Below, in pieces: positions 26,334-39,575 of a stretch of DNA of 64,000 nucleotides (positions within the stretch are counted from its first letter, which is position 1; each line of letters starts with the position of its first letter). A model generated the notes under the pieces. The model did no database searches and was not told the origin of the DNA. It saw only the letters and a list, made by a program, of their open reading frames with translations. This stretch comes from Paramecium octaurelia (lineage: Eukaryota > Ciliophora > Oligohymenophorea > Peniculida > Parameciidae): the NCBI GenBank assembly GCA_905182995.1, contig CAJJDP010000058.1:212932-276931 (forward strand), given 5' to 3'. A program made the translations under genes and the position numbers.

Positions 26334-27597
26334 TATCTTTAAAATTGAATAGGATATGCTTATAAAATAAAGCAAAAATTATGAAATTCGAACATAGTAA
26401 CATAAAAATTAATTAAAAATTAAGTAATATTCTTAGATAATAATGGTAAAATCTATTCATTAATTTAATATTTAAATTTACACTATTGTGGATTCCGTAA
26501 GAGCTTAATTGTAAACGACATTTATGATTTCTAGTGATGATGGATTCATATTTATTTTTAAATGATGATATTATGGAAATGCTTATTAAAAGACAGGGAA
26601 AAAACCAACATAATTCATTTAATTAAAGCAATTATAGGAGAAAGAGTGAGTCTTTTTAGTACTACAAGCATTGCATTTATTAAAATTGGCTTAGATTTTC
26701 TTTCCATTTTCACATTTAATTTAGATACCCATCTTAAATGGTACATTTGATTTATCAATATAATATACATAAATTCCATTAGTAGTGTAAATTTAATTAG
26801 ATTAAACAAATTCTAAATAGAATGTAGGAAGTATTGATAAATCCTTCACTTCTTTTCTACTGGTTCTTATAGTAAAACATTCTAAAGGGTAAAATATCTT
26901 AGTAAATTAATATGCTATCCAAATCTAAGAATGACTATTAGGAGTCTCTGTTTCTTACCCTTTTATATTATATTAATTATAAATAATTACAGGTGCCCCA
27001 AGTATATGAAATCGTTGTTGCTGTGTTGCTATATGTAGCTTTTATTCTAAGATTTTTAGAATTTGAATAGTTCAAACCTTATAATACTATAGCAAACCAT
27101 CTATTAGACTCAATTGGTATAGTTCCACTGCTAAATGCACCAGTAGCAGTCTTTAACCCTAAATTTATGAATGCTTCTTCAATTCCAACAACTATAAAAT
27201 ATCCAATCTATTTCAGATTTGTAAACTTTCCTGCAACTTTCGTTATACTCACAGTCACTGAATTAGCTTTTATTTAGCTTATCTATGTAAGGATTTTTAA
27301 CTATTACCGATAATAGAAAATCTATCTGTCCTGTATAGCGCATACTTGTGATAGCTAAAAATCCAGTTTAGGCATTAGGATTTTTAATTGGAAATGTTTT
27401 ATCATCTGGATTTTCCATATTGAAGTTACTTATAACTTCAATACGCTAGTCATCTATGGCAAACCATCTTAATTTGACTACATATACTCTTTGCTTATTA
27501 CAACTAATTTCTGTTGTAAACTCTATTAAAATATTTATTGAGTAAATACGTGTTTAAGATATAGCTGTTATTGCTAATTTAAACCCCAATTCAGCCA
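26334..27597. repeat. Direct repeat copy 2 next to gap at 26333
   Basis: Second copy of the 25068-26331 sequence. Here it continues without interruption into the lectin gene 5' part and its promoter, so this is the intact version. Confidence 0.85.
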
Positions 27598-27805
27598 AAT
27601 CTTAATCGAGGTATTCATGAGTAAAAAATACTTAAGGAATATTCTAAAATTGCTATGAGAAAGTTGTGGTTGCTGTATTAGAGTAGCCATTTTTGCAAAT
27701 AAAACTTGGTTAAGCATGATAATCGAAGTCAGTCATTAATCCTGTGTCGTAGTATATATATGCCGAGACGACTTTTAAAAACATCAATAAGCGTAATTAA
27801 TTCAT
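26457..27805 (-). CDS. Secreted H-type-lectin-domain-like protein (left arm copy)
   Basis: Two introns, of 25 and 31 nt, are removed to give 430 residues. MNQLRLLMFLKVVSA is a clear signal peptide. Two tandem beta-sandwich repeats of H-type lectin character follow. The first has NIPQVFFTHEYLDQD, AELGFKLAITAIS and VKLRWFAIDDQ, and the second has GYFIVVGIEEAFINLGLK and NRWFAIVLQGLNY. The C-terminal part is Cys-containing (CENGKKI, CNACSTKKTHSFSYNC). The pattern 'P.V...... D....lgf.l..t' followed by '..v.WfA' is that of the discoidin/Helix agglutinin H-type domain, which binds GalNAc-type sugars. Ligand is unknown. Its mate on the right arm is the same length to the base. Secretion to the surface or a trichocyst/vacuole compartment is inferred from the signal peptide. 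Confidence 0.65.
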
Positions 27806-28730
27806 TTTTAATATTAAGCTTCAAATTAAATTAAAAAAATTATATATATGATTCAATCGATTTTTACTTCAGAGGAGATAATCAAAAAAGGTTTTCACTT
27901 TTAGCAAGATTTACATTTTTAATAAAATTATTTTAAATTTAATGTAAAATAAGAATGTATGCTTTTTGTTTGTATTTAATTAAAGATATACAGAATCGCA
28001 TTTGAAAGGATCATTCATACATCAATACATCCAAACTTATTAACCTATGAAGGAAAACAAATAATATGACCATTATGATGTTTAGCTTAGAATTAGAGAA
28101 CATATATGAAAAACTTGATAAAATTTAATATTACCATCATTGTATTTAATACTCTGGAACAATCGATTAATTTAAAGAATTAATGACTCATCAAATACCA
28201 CTCAATATCAAATTTTAATTTTTATTTTATAAAATATATAATAACTTTTTAATAACAGTAAAATTATGTTGATAAGCAACTTGTAAATACATTTATTAAT
28301 ATGTAGTTTGCCACTTTGACATAAAAAATTATCAAAAATGTACAATTAAAATATATTTTGTCAAGATTCTATATTCTAATTTAAATCAAGAATAAATAAT
28401 AATAATAGTCAGTAATTTCAATACCCCATCTCGATATTAATTGATAATAAAATGTAATGCAGTCCAAAATTAGTACCTTAAAAGAACAAATAAGACACTA
28501 CTGATCTCTAGGTCCTCCAAAAACCCTTCGATTTATATGAATTTGACTACTCGAAACAAGGCTGGAATAATCTTTGTTTAATTTTTATTAAAAAGATCAA
28601 TTAAACCTTAATGAAACTCTCAATTAAAGATTAGAATGGCTTTTTAATAATTCACTTATAAGCCTTTGTATTTCCCTTACCTACTTCCTTTAAATCTAGA
28701 ATTTAAGAATCAAAAAACTGATATTAAAAG
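27806..28730. other. Lectin 5' flank and a left-arm-specific 370-bp insertion
   Basis: No gene seen. 27960-28240 and 28610-28730 match the right arm in inverted orientation. The piece 28245-28610 has no counterpart there. It sits between TTTTTAATAACAG and TAAACCTTAATGAAACTC, sequences that are adjacent on the right arm. The insertion could be a retained eliminated sequence, but its edges do not show a convincing TAYAGYNR end. Confidence 0.5.
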
Positions 28731-29174
28731 ATGGCACAATTACAAAAGAAGGTTTATTCGTCACATTCATCAAATTAACAAAGAATTATGGACAATCATA
28801 ACACCATTGAAGAGTTATTTAAAGACAGATCAGAGGTCATTTAATGCAAGATAGGAAGGTAAAATTAAGATGAACTTTCTAGTATTAGAAGAATACAATC
28901 CATAGTAGGTTGAGATGATGATCCACCGTTGAAGCATAAAGTTCTTTAATAAGAATCGGAAGGTAGTAGGGTAGATAAAGAAGGATAACAAATCAATTAG
29001 AATCTAATTAAAGATATAAAGTAATTGAAATTAGCTCTGATTCAGATGAAGTAAAGTGGTATAGTAAATTATCTAACATAGGTTGATGGCGTAATTTTTC
29101 AATCTATCTTCAAAAGCAGTAACTTGGAATAAGGGTTGATACAAGTCCTAAAGACATGTAGCTAACATTTATGA
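28731..29174 (+). CDS. Hypothetical coiled-coil protein, 137 residues
   Basis: The frame starts MAQLQKKVYSSHSSNQQRIM and needs one 30-nt intron (28908-28937 region, GT...AAG) to skip a single TGA; the 3' AAG is unusual. The C-terminal part, IKDIKQLKLALIQMKQ, is helical. The first ~35 codons recur on the right arm near 41070 as KIAQLQKKVYS.. with the start Met changed to Ile. The conserved residues suggest selection at some time. Function unknown; the intron model is weak, so this could also be a decaying gene. Confidence 0.4.
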
Positions 29175-29505
29175 ATTGAATGATTTAGATATTAGGAGAA
29201 AACCACTACAAGTATTCTATTATAAATTTTTAAGTTATGTTGAAACCATTTAGTGATGTATTAATTTTATTCTATTATAATATTCTTTGAACATTCTTTA
29301 AATAACTTAAAATAATTAAAAATAGATAATTCAAAACTAGTGATTTTAAGCTAAAAAGTAAAAAAAAATAAAAAAATATTTGTATATAATAGTAATTCAA
29401 AAGAACCTTAACTATCGCAAATGATATTCTTTTATCAGAAAGTTCTTTTTTATTAATTAGATTAGTCGTTATTAAAATATATTATAATTCATTTTATATA
29501 TTATT
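29175..29505. other. Intergenic, nothing recognised
   Basis: About 330 AT-rich bases between a tentative ORF and the polymerase subunit gene. There is no ORF or repeat of note beyond a short A-rich run near 29360. Confidence 0.4.
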
Positions 29506-30954
29506 ATGGAATTGGAAAATATGGCATAAACATCTTTTATTTTAAAATAGTTGAAATAGAATTACAAACCGGTTTTATAAGGCTAAAAATTAGAATTGGA
29601 TATTAAATAAAGCAATCGTTTTTCTTTGCCTTCTAGCAACCAAAATGTCAATGCATAAAATTCCTCCATCTATTGTATTAGATTTCTGAGTATGTCAAAG
29701 AGATTTAAAATTGAGCATCTAAAGGTTAAACATTTTGTAGAAGCCATTCACAATATATAAAACCTAACTGGAAAAGTTAAGGTTATGGGAACTATCTTTA
29801 AAGCTATGAAATTGAAACCTTATTATTTTTAGTAATATACTGAAATAAAAATAGCGGGTATTTAACAAAGTGTAATATTTAGAATCTGTATAAAATGAAG
29901 AAATATGTTATTTAGAGGATAGATCAGGCAGAATTAAATTAGAATTTACAAATTGTAAGCTTCTTCTACCAAATAATACTTCAAAAACAATAAAAGTTGA
30001 AGACTTAATAACAGGGATAGTGGTTCTGATAGAAGGAGAAATTGTTGGAAACAATGTAGTAAATGTATAAAGCATCAATTTACCTGACTTTATTGATCCT
30101 CCTATTTATAAGCCTTTAAATTAGACGACATATGTTTGTTTGATCTCTGGACTAAATTATGACGTGGAAAATAACACAACGAAATTGAGACACTTAATCC
30201 AATATTTATAAGGGAATTTGTATTGTGGTTATGGAAATGAAGTAAGTAAAATTGATATTTCAGGTCTCATAAAGACTGTCATAGATAATCATAGCAGGTA
30301 ATATATATGGAAGATAGAGAGATGCAAAAAGATGCTTGACAGGATCAATAAAATAGCCATAAGATTTCAAACAACTTTATGGTTAATTGCAAGAGAATAT
30401 TAAGGGAGTAGATGAATTGGTTAATGAATTAGCTGGCATCATTCCAGTTGCTATAATGCCTGGTTAAAATGAACCAGTATCATAAATACTTCCTCAAACA
30501 TCTCTACAAAAAGCCCATTTTGGAGAGAGTTTTGAAAACAATACTAAAGTTTCGTTTTTAACTAATCCAGCAGAATTCAGTTTGGGGAACATTCATTTTA
30601 TAGGCACAAGTGGATAAAATATTTAAGACATTAAAAAATAATAGACTATAAAAGATTAACCAGACATAGATTTAATTGAGATGAATTTGTTCTATGGCCA
30701 CTTAGCTCCTACATTGTAGGATACTCTAATGTAATAATAGTAGAATATTTAGACAATAACAATAATTTACAAATGATCCTTTCATTATTGAACAATTACC
30801 AAACATCTACTTTGTTGGAAATATGAAAAGTTTTGGAACAAAGAGATTGTCAAATAATCTCAGAATCATTAGTATCCCTTCATTTTCAGAAAGTGGAACA
30901 ATATGTTTACTCAATTTAAGTACATTTGAATGCTTTTCTTTTGAAATCTAATGA
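29506..30954 (+). CDS. POLD2: DNA polymerase delta small (B) subunit, POLD2/Pol31-like
   Basis: Introns 29858-29882, 30242-30263 and 30731-30752 are removed to give 459 residues. The order of motifs follows the family. First comes an OB-fold with CYLEDRSGRIKLEF and GIVVLIEGEIVG. Next are CLISGLNYD and QIIIAGN, then a phosphodiesterase-like fold with GIIPVAIMPGQNEP (the PGxxDP-like motif, already non-catalytic in eukaryotes) and FIGTSGQNIQDI. It ends with LFYGHLAPTLQDTL, DPFIIEQLPNIYFVGNM and a C-terminal beta end. The protein tethers the catalytic subunit of polymerase delta and links it to PCNA-bound accessory subunits during replication. Length fits the ~450-residue family. All three introns restore conserved motifs, which strongly supports the model. 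Confidence 0.9.
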
Positions 30955-31114
30955 TAAATATTAATTATTATAAATATTTCTTTATGTGGATGAATTCTGA
31001 TTGTTCATTCTATTACTTCTCAGGGAATAAGAGAAGATAATTGATAAAATGAATTTAGTGTGTAATTAATATTGAGATTAATGACTGTTTGAATTATTTA
31101 TTTTAAATTCAAAA

Positions 31115-32667
31115 ATGGATAATTATAAGAAATACCTCTTTGATGAGAAATTTCAGGAACCTCAACCTCGCAACACCTATTCCTTTTAAGCTTAAGAAAG
31201 CCAAGAAGAACAATAGATTGAATCAAACTTTGATGATGAGTATAAAAGAGATTTTCTCTAAAACCAAATCAAAAATGTGAAAGAAAAACTCATCATGATG
31301 GGTTTTCCACCTTTGGGGGATTTATATAGTAATAATAACGCTGAAGTGGATCTCACTGTTAAATTGTATGAGATCATTATTATTTAATAGATTGGTCTCA
31401 TTTATCAAACAAAGAAGAGAGGATATGGATTTCAAGAACTCATATCATGAGAAAATGAGTAAGATTGAGGCAGAGAAATAACAATTATCACAGAATTTGG
31501 AAAGAGTTAGCAACAGTCGAAAAATACTTGAATAAGAAAATACTAATTTATAGGCGAAAATCAAGAGTGCAGAAAAGGTGTAGAAGGAATAAGTGTATAT
31601 ATATCATTCTTAACGTAGCAATAAATTAATGGCAGAAAAGGAAGACTATTAAAAATAACTATCAAAATTATAAAGTCGTTCCACTTAATTTGAACATGAA
31701 TTAAAGTAGCGTGATCTTGAAATTTAAAAGATTAAGGAGCACATCAAAAAACAATAATCCTCCAAAACCTATAAAAATAGCTTAGAAATTACATAGCCAA
31801 TAGAATAAGGAGGACCTAGTTTATTTGCTGCCAACGGAGAATATGAATTTAGTTAGGTTGTAATGAAAAAATGGGAAGAAGTGAATAACAAATTGTTAAG
31901 GGAGAATGAATAATTAAGAGAAAACCTCATTAAAATTCATAATGAATTAGGAGAAATACTTTAAATCAGAAGGGAGGTTTATATAAAGAGAAGGAAAATA
32001 GATTTTGGAGATGAAAATATCCCTTAGGAGTTGGACAACCCTTTATAAAATATGCATCAATTTAAAACTGATTTGTACAAGGCTCCACTTGAAACAAATG
32101 GTAAACAGGCTGTCCAAATGCTTACAGAAAATTTATAGACTTTTAAGGAATTGATGAAGAAATTCGATTAATAGTATGAGTTGCAGATGAATGAGGAAGA
32201 TATTGAAATTGAAGGAGAAGGGGGGAAGATTAAGGCTTGTAAGAACTTAACAGAGCTATTTAAGAATTATAATTATATTTTCGATGCATAGGATAAGATG
32301 ATTAGTCAAATAATCAATAAGAGTTAAAATCTCAAGAAAATCGATGAGTTAAACTTTAATTTGAATCGATTCAATAGAGTGTTGGATGATAAATAGATCG
32401 ATGATGTTAAGAAGTATTTGCAGGACCAGAAGAAATATTTGGATGAGTCCAAGAATGAGATGGACATGATCAAGAAACAATTTTAATAGCAATTGAAAAA
32501 AAGAGAGGAGGAAAAATAAATAATATCGGTATTTAATTGGTCTAAATTTAAATTAGATGAAAAAATAGATGTTAGAAGAGACTAACGAGAAGTTTAAAGA
32601 AAACATTAGATTATTAGAAAACGCAAGCAGATAGGCCCTTTAATAACTTAATTAAGAATACAAGTGA
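31115..32667 (+). CDS. SSX2IP/ADIP-like coiled-coil protein
   Basis: Introns 31366-31390 and 32529-32556 give 499 residues. The N-terminal helix pair carries LIMMGFPPLGDLYS and LTVKLLVSFIKQRRED, matching the conserved head of the ADIP (afadin- and alpha-actinin-binding) family. Residues ~130-250 are continuous coiled coil with the RSTQFEHELKQRDLEIQKIK block typical of ADIP. In other eukaryotes this family (SSX2IP, yeast Msd1) anchors microtubules at centrosomes or basal bodies; a basal body role in a ciliate is a reasonable inference. The C-terminal half is a second coiled coil. It lies 160 nt downstream of POLD2 on the same strand. Confidence 0.6.
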
Positions 32668-32933
32668 TATAAAATTAAAATATAAATTATCACAAATTCA
32701 TTATTATCTGCATAAATACACATACAAATAAATGAATTCATTAAAATTATGTGGTCAGTAAATTACAAAAGATCTTATTAGTTTTTATCTAAGTTATAAA
32801 AATATTATAGGATCAATTGATTAACAAAAGTTACGAGAGTGTAATCGGTTTATACTGTATTCACTATTGTTGATTTCTTATTTTTGAAAATATAAACTTG
32901 TATTTACTATTAAATTATTATTTATTGTTCTTC

Positions 32934-35900
32934 ATGGATTAATAGGACTAACTCAGGAATAAAAAAAAACGATTAACAATTTCAAAGGAATTGGCATAAA
33001 GAAAGTAAAGCATAATTTAGTAATTTTAATGTATTCTTTGTCTTAATTTTGATTAGCTGGCACTCAAATAATAAAGTAAGATTCTTCATCCAAATCGATA
33101 AAACAAGAAAATTAGAATAGAAAAGAATCTAGAGATGCATCATTAATTTCTCCTTCATCTTTCGAAAAATAAATAATGTTTTTTATTTTCTTTTAAAAGT
33201 AGAAAATAAAAAGATAAGGAGTCAGATGAAATAGAAGAGTACGATCTAAATTCATCAGATTATTCAGAAGAAACCATATTAACCATTCAATATGTTTCAT
33301 ATGAATCAAGAAGAACATCGAAAAAGTTTATTTAGACGCTCAATGAAAAAAGTTAGAATTTAAATTCACAATTTGATCAAACGATAAAGGAAGCTAAAGA
33401 CGAATCTCAACTATTGAAATTCGCTAATCTATTTTAATTGGATTAAGAAGAATCATAAGAAAATGAAATTGCATACAAGAAAATTGTCAAAAGATATGAT
33501 AAACTCTATGTGCGAAACCCATTTCAAGATCCTTACTACATATAACTAGTACCATTAACTGGTCTGAGTAGGTTAATTTATGAATTAAAGGTAAAAATCT
33601 AATTATAATATTGAGAAATATTAAGATAATGTGAAATTTTTGTAAATTCGCAAAACCTTAGTTTTTATATCCTTAGTGTTCCCCATCTTAGCCAAAGAGA
33701 TGATGAAGAGTAGACTCTACAAAATTTTGATGACCATTTTGATATTATTTAATGTTGTCCTATTTATCATCGTTAAGACACAACATCGAGAAGATACTTT
33801 CTAAATAGAGCAGGTAATAACAATATTATTTATAATTGAAATTATGGTTAGAATATTTGTTTCTGGATTTTTCTTTACAAAAAATGCCTTCTTTAGAAAT
33901 ATATAGGATATTTATGATTTCACATTGATATTTGCAACTACAATTAATCTATATTATCCAGAAATTTTCATAATTGATATTTCACCATTAAGAATGATTA
34001 CATTGCTTTTCTATTTAGGAGACATATTTGTTGGGCTGGGTGTCATGCTTTTAGCTCTCAAGTAGTCAATTAAATTTTTATTGGAAGCTCTGATGATAGT
34101 TGGACTCTTTTCGTTATTCTTTGCAATTTGTGGGGTTTTTCTATTTTAAGGATTATTCAACTTCAGATGCGAGTATGATAATGGTGATGAAACAGATGGT
34201 TGGGTTCAATGCAATTAAAATCAATGTTACGAAGATGGTATGACCTGTAAGTATACTGAATAAACTCCTAAAATGCCAACATCATTTAATAATGTGATCT
34301 ACTCATATGGTTAAATTTTGAGAACAATTACTATGGATGATTGGAGCTGGGTAATGTTCTTCACTATGAGAATATACCATCCTTAAGTATGGATCTACTA
34401 TTTAGGCATTATATTTCTATGTGGGTTTTTTGGTTTCAATTTGGTTATTGCTGTGTTAAAGACTCATTATGCAGAGACAGCAGAGGAAAGTGAAAAGCAA
34501 TAAGAAAAACTAAGGATTGATAAATTGATTAAGGATAATTAAGAATATCCCGAAAGAGAATTAGTGAATGTCTTTGATGTAGCCTTCTTGAGATATATTG
34601 GATTTTTTGCAACCATTCAAAAATATCGAGAATCCTTTCAAAGAAGATCTATAATAAGTTGGAATCTAGAAAGTGAAGCTTAATTAAATAAAGCTGTCAC
34701 TGAAGCACGAACCTTATCAGCCGCATAGAAAAAGTTGAGTAACCAATATGTAAACAATAAATAATATTTCATAGAATGGAGAAAATCAAAGTTTTTATAA
34801 TAGGATAAAGGAACTTACATTGAAGAATATGTTATTAACTAAATTTCGTTTATTAAAATTATAGTAGAAAAAAATAAATATTAAAAAGTATTCAGATGAT
34901 CCAATTGAATTAGAAATTTTATAAAAATTGTAGAATATATCATATTCCTGTTTATAATCCTAAGTGAATACGTAAATCGAATATTAATTTACAAGTTAAC
35001 ATGATATATTGTTAAAGCTAATGTATATTATAATTTAATGAATTTTAGTGAGATTGATTTAGCACTATAAGAGGAAAGGAAATTCAACCCAGAAAAATTA
35101 AGAAAAATTAAATTTAAACATTAATATCCTGATTGGTAGAGTCAAGTGCAAAAGATAAAAAAGTAAGCCTAAAGGTCTATAGAAATTAAGAGCAATAAGT
35201 TTCCTTGTAAATATAAAAAACATAATAAATGGAAAACCATAATAAAGCTTGAAGATGATAAGGAACATGAAACAAGTAAAAATTCAATTGATGCTTTTGA
35301 AAGATCTACTGAGAAGAAATTTAATTTTTGTTTTGATAAAAATGTTTCAATTAAAAAAAAATCAAAAAGATTTGTAAAATAAGTTAATGGTTAAAATGTT
35401 GTTTATGTTCAAGGTTATTACCTTACTTATTAAGAAATATGTGTTAAAATAAATACCAAAATACCAAAAATCAAAGATAACTAAACTAGCAATCAATTTA
35501 AATATAGAAAAATAAGAGAGAAGGAAGTTTAAAATGGAAAATTGATTAATTCAAGCAATTGGTCTGGTAAGGATGTCTTAATTATAAATGCTAAGAAACT
35601 ATAGATGTTTAGTCACATATTCCTTTAACTTAACCAAAAAGATATTATCATATGGATGAAAGGTCTAAAAGGAATGCTTTTAAATTTTAAAAAACATACA
35701 TATAGAATAATTACTAGCTCAACTAGTTAAACCTTTTTTGATTTAATAATTTTTATAAATTTCACTTTTTTAGCACTTTGGAACATTGTTAATTCTAGTA
35801 CTATTCATTCAGTTGAGAATGTTTCAACAATAATACTATCAATTGAATTAATTCTGAGATTGATATCAATTCCAACCAAACAGTTTACAAGTAATCCTAA

Positions 35901-38900
35901 TTTCTTGGTTTAAGCAGCAATTGTAATTTTAAATATCATTGAATTAATTGTAAAGGATTTATTAATTGGTTTGGGAGAATAGAACTTGAGATTAATTAGA
36001 GGTACTAAATGCTTGTTATTTTATCGTTGTCTGAAATATAATGCAATGGCTGTCAAAATTGGGCATATAGCATCCTTGACCTTTAAACAATATATTTATT
36101 TGACTTTTTTAATGTTCTTAGTCATTTTTATGTATGCTTTGGTTGGTATGGAAATGTATGCTAGTGAGTTCTCTTAGACAGATTCATTAGGATAATTACA
36201 TTCATATGATAACATTTTTAAAGCATTTATGACTATATTCAACATAATGACTAATGATGATTGGTATGGAGTCTATGTAATGGGTAGTGATTTAAATTAG
36301 AGTTTCGCTTTAATATATTCATACTCGATGGTTATCATATTGAATTATCTAACTTATGGTTTGTTTATGGCTATTCTACTTGATGGTTTTGGAAAGTATC
36401 TAAATTAATCAATTGATAATACTCACATATTTTAGTCTGAAGATCATGCTCAATTGACATTAAATTCAAATGAGGAATTGGAGTAGCAAATTTAATAAAC
36501 AATTTTCAGTCCTTAAGTCTCTCAAACTAATATAATGTTGGAGCAAACATAAATACAAGGAAAATCAAAGGTAGGCCTCATTACGAACTTTCTTAAATCC
36601 ATAAGTAAATATAGTTATTAAATTATTGTAGAAGCTTTGAATAAAGAATTACTGAATAAATCGCCTAAACTCTATATGGGAATCGAGTGTCAAACGTCTC
36701 TTTACATTTTTGAAAAGAAAAACTACTTCAGAAAAATGTGCACTAGATTAGCCACCTCAAAATCTTATATATACTTTATGGATTTAATTTTGTATGCCTC
36801 CTTAATTACATTTATAATGAATACATATTATGACTATGAAGATACTAGCAATACTATTTGTGACTAAATTTAGCTGATTATCAACATCCAAATTTTTTTA
36901 GACATATTGATTAATATCATAGCGAAGGGCTTATTTTTAGATAAAGGATCTTACTTTGTATCAGTATGGTAGATTTTAGACGTAATATACATCATATCAC
37001 ATTTCATAACATTTAATAATTCTGCAGATAATGATGCCAAGATATTTGATCTTTGTTTGTACTTAGGGTATTTAAGACCGATGAAATTGTTATTTAGAAT
37101 AAGTTGGCTGACTCAATTAAGAATAGCATTAGGATATTCTTTGGTAGATATAACAAATGTATTGATTACGATGTTGGCAGTGTGGATCATGTTCGGAGTG
37201 TATGCGATTATATTGTATGAAGGACAATTTGGATTTTGTGAAGATAAAATGAATTTCAATGTTAATTATGAATAATGTATAAAAGAGAATAGAAATTGGA
37301 TTAATTACAAACACAATTTTGATAATATAACAGTTGCAATACCTTCTTTGTTTGTGACATCAACATTAGATGGATGGGGAGAAATATATCAAATTGCTGA
37401 GAACAGTTAATCTGCTGATGTTGGCCCATAAGCATTCAATAATTATGTGTACACATATTTCTTCTTTATTATTTTCGTCTTTTTAGGTTCAATGTTCTTT
37501 TTGAGTTTGTTTACAGGGGTATTGTATTCAAATTTGAAAGAAAATCAATAAAAAATAGAAATGACAGATGAAACTCAGTCTTAGAAAGAATTCTAAAAAA
37601 TTTCGTCAATGATAATAAAGGACTTTCCTGTTTTCAGTTCTCCTCCCACGAAGGGTATGAGAAAATTGGCATCAGATATAACTAATAATACATTTATGTT
37701 AACATGCATGTACTTATTTTTAATATTGGATTTATGCATCTTACTATTATTTGAATCAGATATGAGTGAGGAGTATTTCAGAACTGTAAACAATATCCAT
37801 AATGCTTTTACTGTATTATATGTAATTTGGGTATTTCTGTTATTTTTGGCTTTGGGAGTAGGTAGGTTTTTCGATAATTATTGGAGGCGATTTTATTTTT
37901 TCTTGATTATAGTATCGATAATAGACTTTATTGCGGACTATTCAGTTGATTGGATTATGATTTATTACAAATCGACCCCACATGATAGTGGTTATCAATT
38001 GTTGAGATTGTTTTTTAGTTTGAGGAGTTTAAGAGTTATTCTGATATTCCAAGGACTCATCAATTTGTAAAGATTAATGAGAGTGATGGTGTTTGCGCTG
38101 CCATTTTTAGGCAAGATATTTACAATTTTAATGATTGCAATGCTTATTTTTGCATTGATAGGATGTTAATTGTATGGTGAAATTGATAGTGGAGCTGTAA
38201 TGGATGATCAAATCAATTTTCAAAATGTAGCTTAGGCTCTACTTGCCTTATTTAAATGCGCATCTGGAGATGATTGGAGAACAATAATGACAGATACGAT
38301 GTAACATAACCCTTTGTGTTTAGAAGATCCAAAATATTGTGGAAATGTTAACAATTAATATTTTTTCTTTTTGTTCATGCTCTTGTCGAATTATGTGCTG
38401 CTTAATCTGTTTGTGCTTGGACTTATTGAACAATTTGAACAATTCTTTTAATTGCAAAATTCACTCATCTAAACATATGTTGAAAATGTGGATAAGATCA
38501 AAACTGTATGGTGTAAGTACTCGTCGGAAACCTAAGGGTAAGCTATGAATTATAAGTTTCTATGCAAGTTCCTATTAGATATAGGAAAACCTCTAGGAGG
38601 AAGCAAAGAAGAGAATCTTTGGGATGTAGCTAAATTGGCTTCGTCATTCAAATTGAAATGGTATTAGTTGTTCTCTACATTATTAGTGATCTTTATGGCT
38701 ATATCCAGTATAATCAATTGATGTATGAACTCTTTAGGAGATGTTTCATCAACGAAGTTTTCAGAGAAGGCACTGAATCTTCGATAGTAAAAATCAAGCA
38801 ATTCAACAAAGAAATGTAGTTGAGATTGATGTACTATAGAAAAAATAGATTATTGGAGAGAACCAATATTGGTCCTAGTAAATAATTAAAAGCTAATTTC

Positions 38901-39484
38901 AACATCTTACATGACTATTTGACTGTCCTGATTCTATTTAAAACTTGGGAATCATACTCCAAGTTAGTGTTTCTTAAGATTGCCAAAGATGGCAACTTTT
39001 CAGATTGTGATGATATCAGTATTAAAATTGATAAAGTCAGTAAATAAAAGTATAATTAAATTTTTATTATTCTAGTTTCAACATTTACAATGATGATGAT
39101 GACATGTCTGATTCTGATAATTAGACACAAAATCAATAGAGTAAATAGTTATCCTAGATGTTTAATAACACAGTCAATCAAATGTAATATAGTTAAAGCA
39201 TCAGAAGCAGTCCAAAAAGCTAAAAAAAGAATAGTGTCAGAAATGCCAGTTTCAAAAAGAATCATAAAATGAAAGTCAAAAAAAAGGACAATTAGAACAG
39301 TAGTTTGAGTCAACGAATCATTGATCCAACAGAATATATTGCATAAACAAAACATTAAACTACTTTACAAAGTCAAGATCACTAAGATTAAGAATAACTA
39401 CCAATTTACAGAAATTAATTTGATCTCTCTCTACAAAATGAATATTAGCTAGGTACCTTATTAAGTGCGAAAAGAAAGCAATGA
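32934..39484 (+). CDS. Four-domain voltage-gated cation channel with D/D/D/D pore ring
   Basis: Seven introns (33031-33056, 33178-33199, 33591-33615, 34864-34888, 35023-35048, one near 38667-38692, one near 39053-39078) give about 2,124 residues, an exact multiple of three. Four six-segment repeats are seen. Pore loops read TITMDDWSWV (I), IMTNDDWYGV (II), VTSTLDGWGEI (III) and CASGDDWRTIM (IV), so each Cav selectivity position is Asp. Arg in S4 is scarce in domains I-III; domain IV has LLRLFFSLRSLRVILIFQGL. Long charged linkers separate I-II and II-III. The Asn/Asp-rich tail (YNDDDDMSDSDN) and Lys/Ser-rich end are cytoplasmic. It is a relative of the channel at 9593-14906 but clearly diverged. 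A ciliary or plasma-membrane Ca2+/cation conductance is likely; selectivity is not known. Confidence 0.8.
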
Positions 39485-39575
39485 TCAAATTTTATACTTT
39501 TATCAAACTAATTTATTGTTATTTATACTCTCAAACTTATATCGCATCAGTTATAAATATAAACATCAATAAAAC

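Larger units (their letters stand above)
24690..28830. repeat. Left arm of a large inverted duplication
   Basis: This segment matches the reverse complement of about 40960-44720. Shared landmarks run in order: the non-coding block near 24790, the H-type-lectin-like gene, its 5' flank (conserved text near 28010-28160), and the beginning of an unknown ORF near 28730. The arms differ by scattered substitutions, by the first ~15 codons of the lectin signal peptide, and by about 370 bp present only on the left (28245-28610). The left arm also contains the direct repeat around the N at 26333. Divergence shows the duplication is real and not just a folded assembly artefact. Confidence 0.8.

Noticed and set aside
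28666-28854. Plus-strand ORF beginning MYFPYLLPLNLEFKNQ
   Set aside because: It overlaps the tentative 28731-29174 frame. Both frames are similarly conserved in the short right-arm match, so it cannot be separated from a shadow frame, and it ends without a downstream exon.
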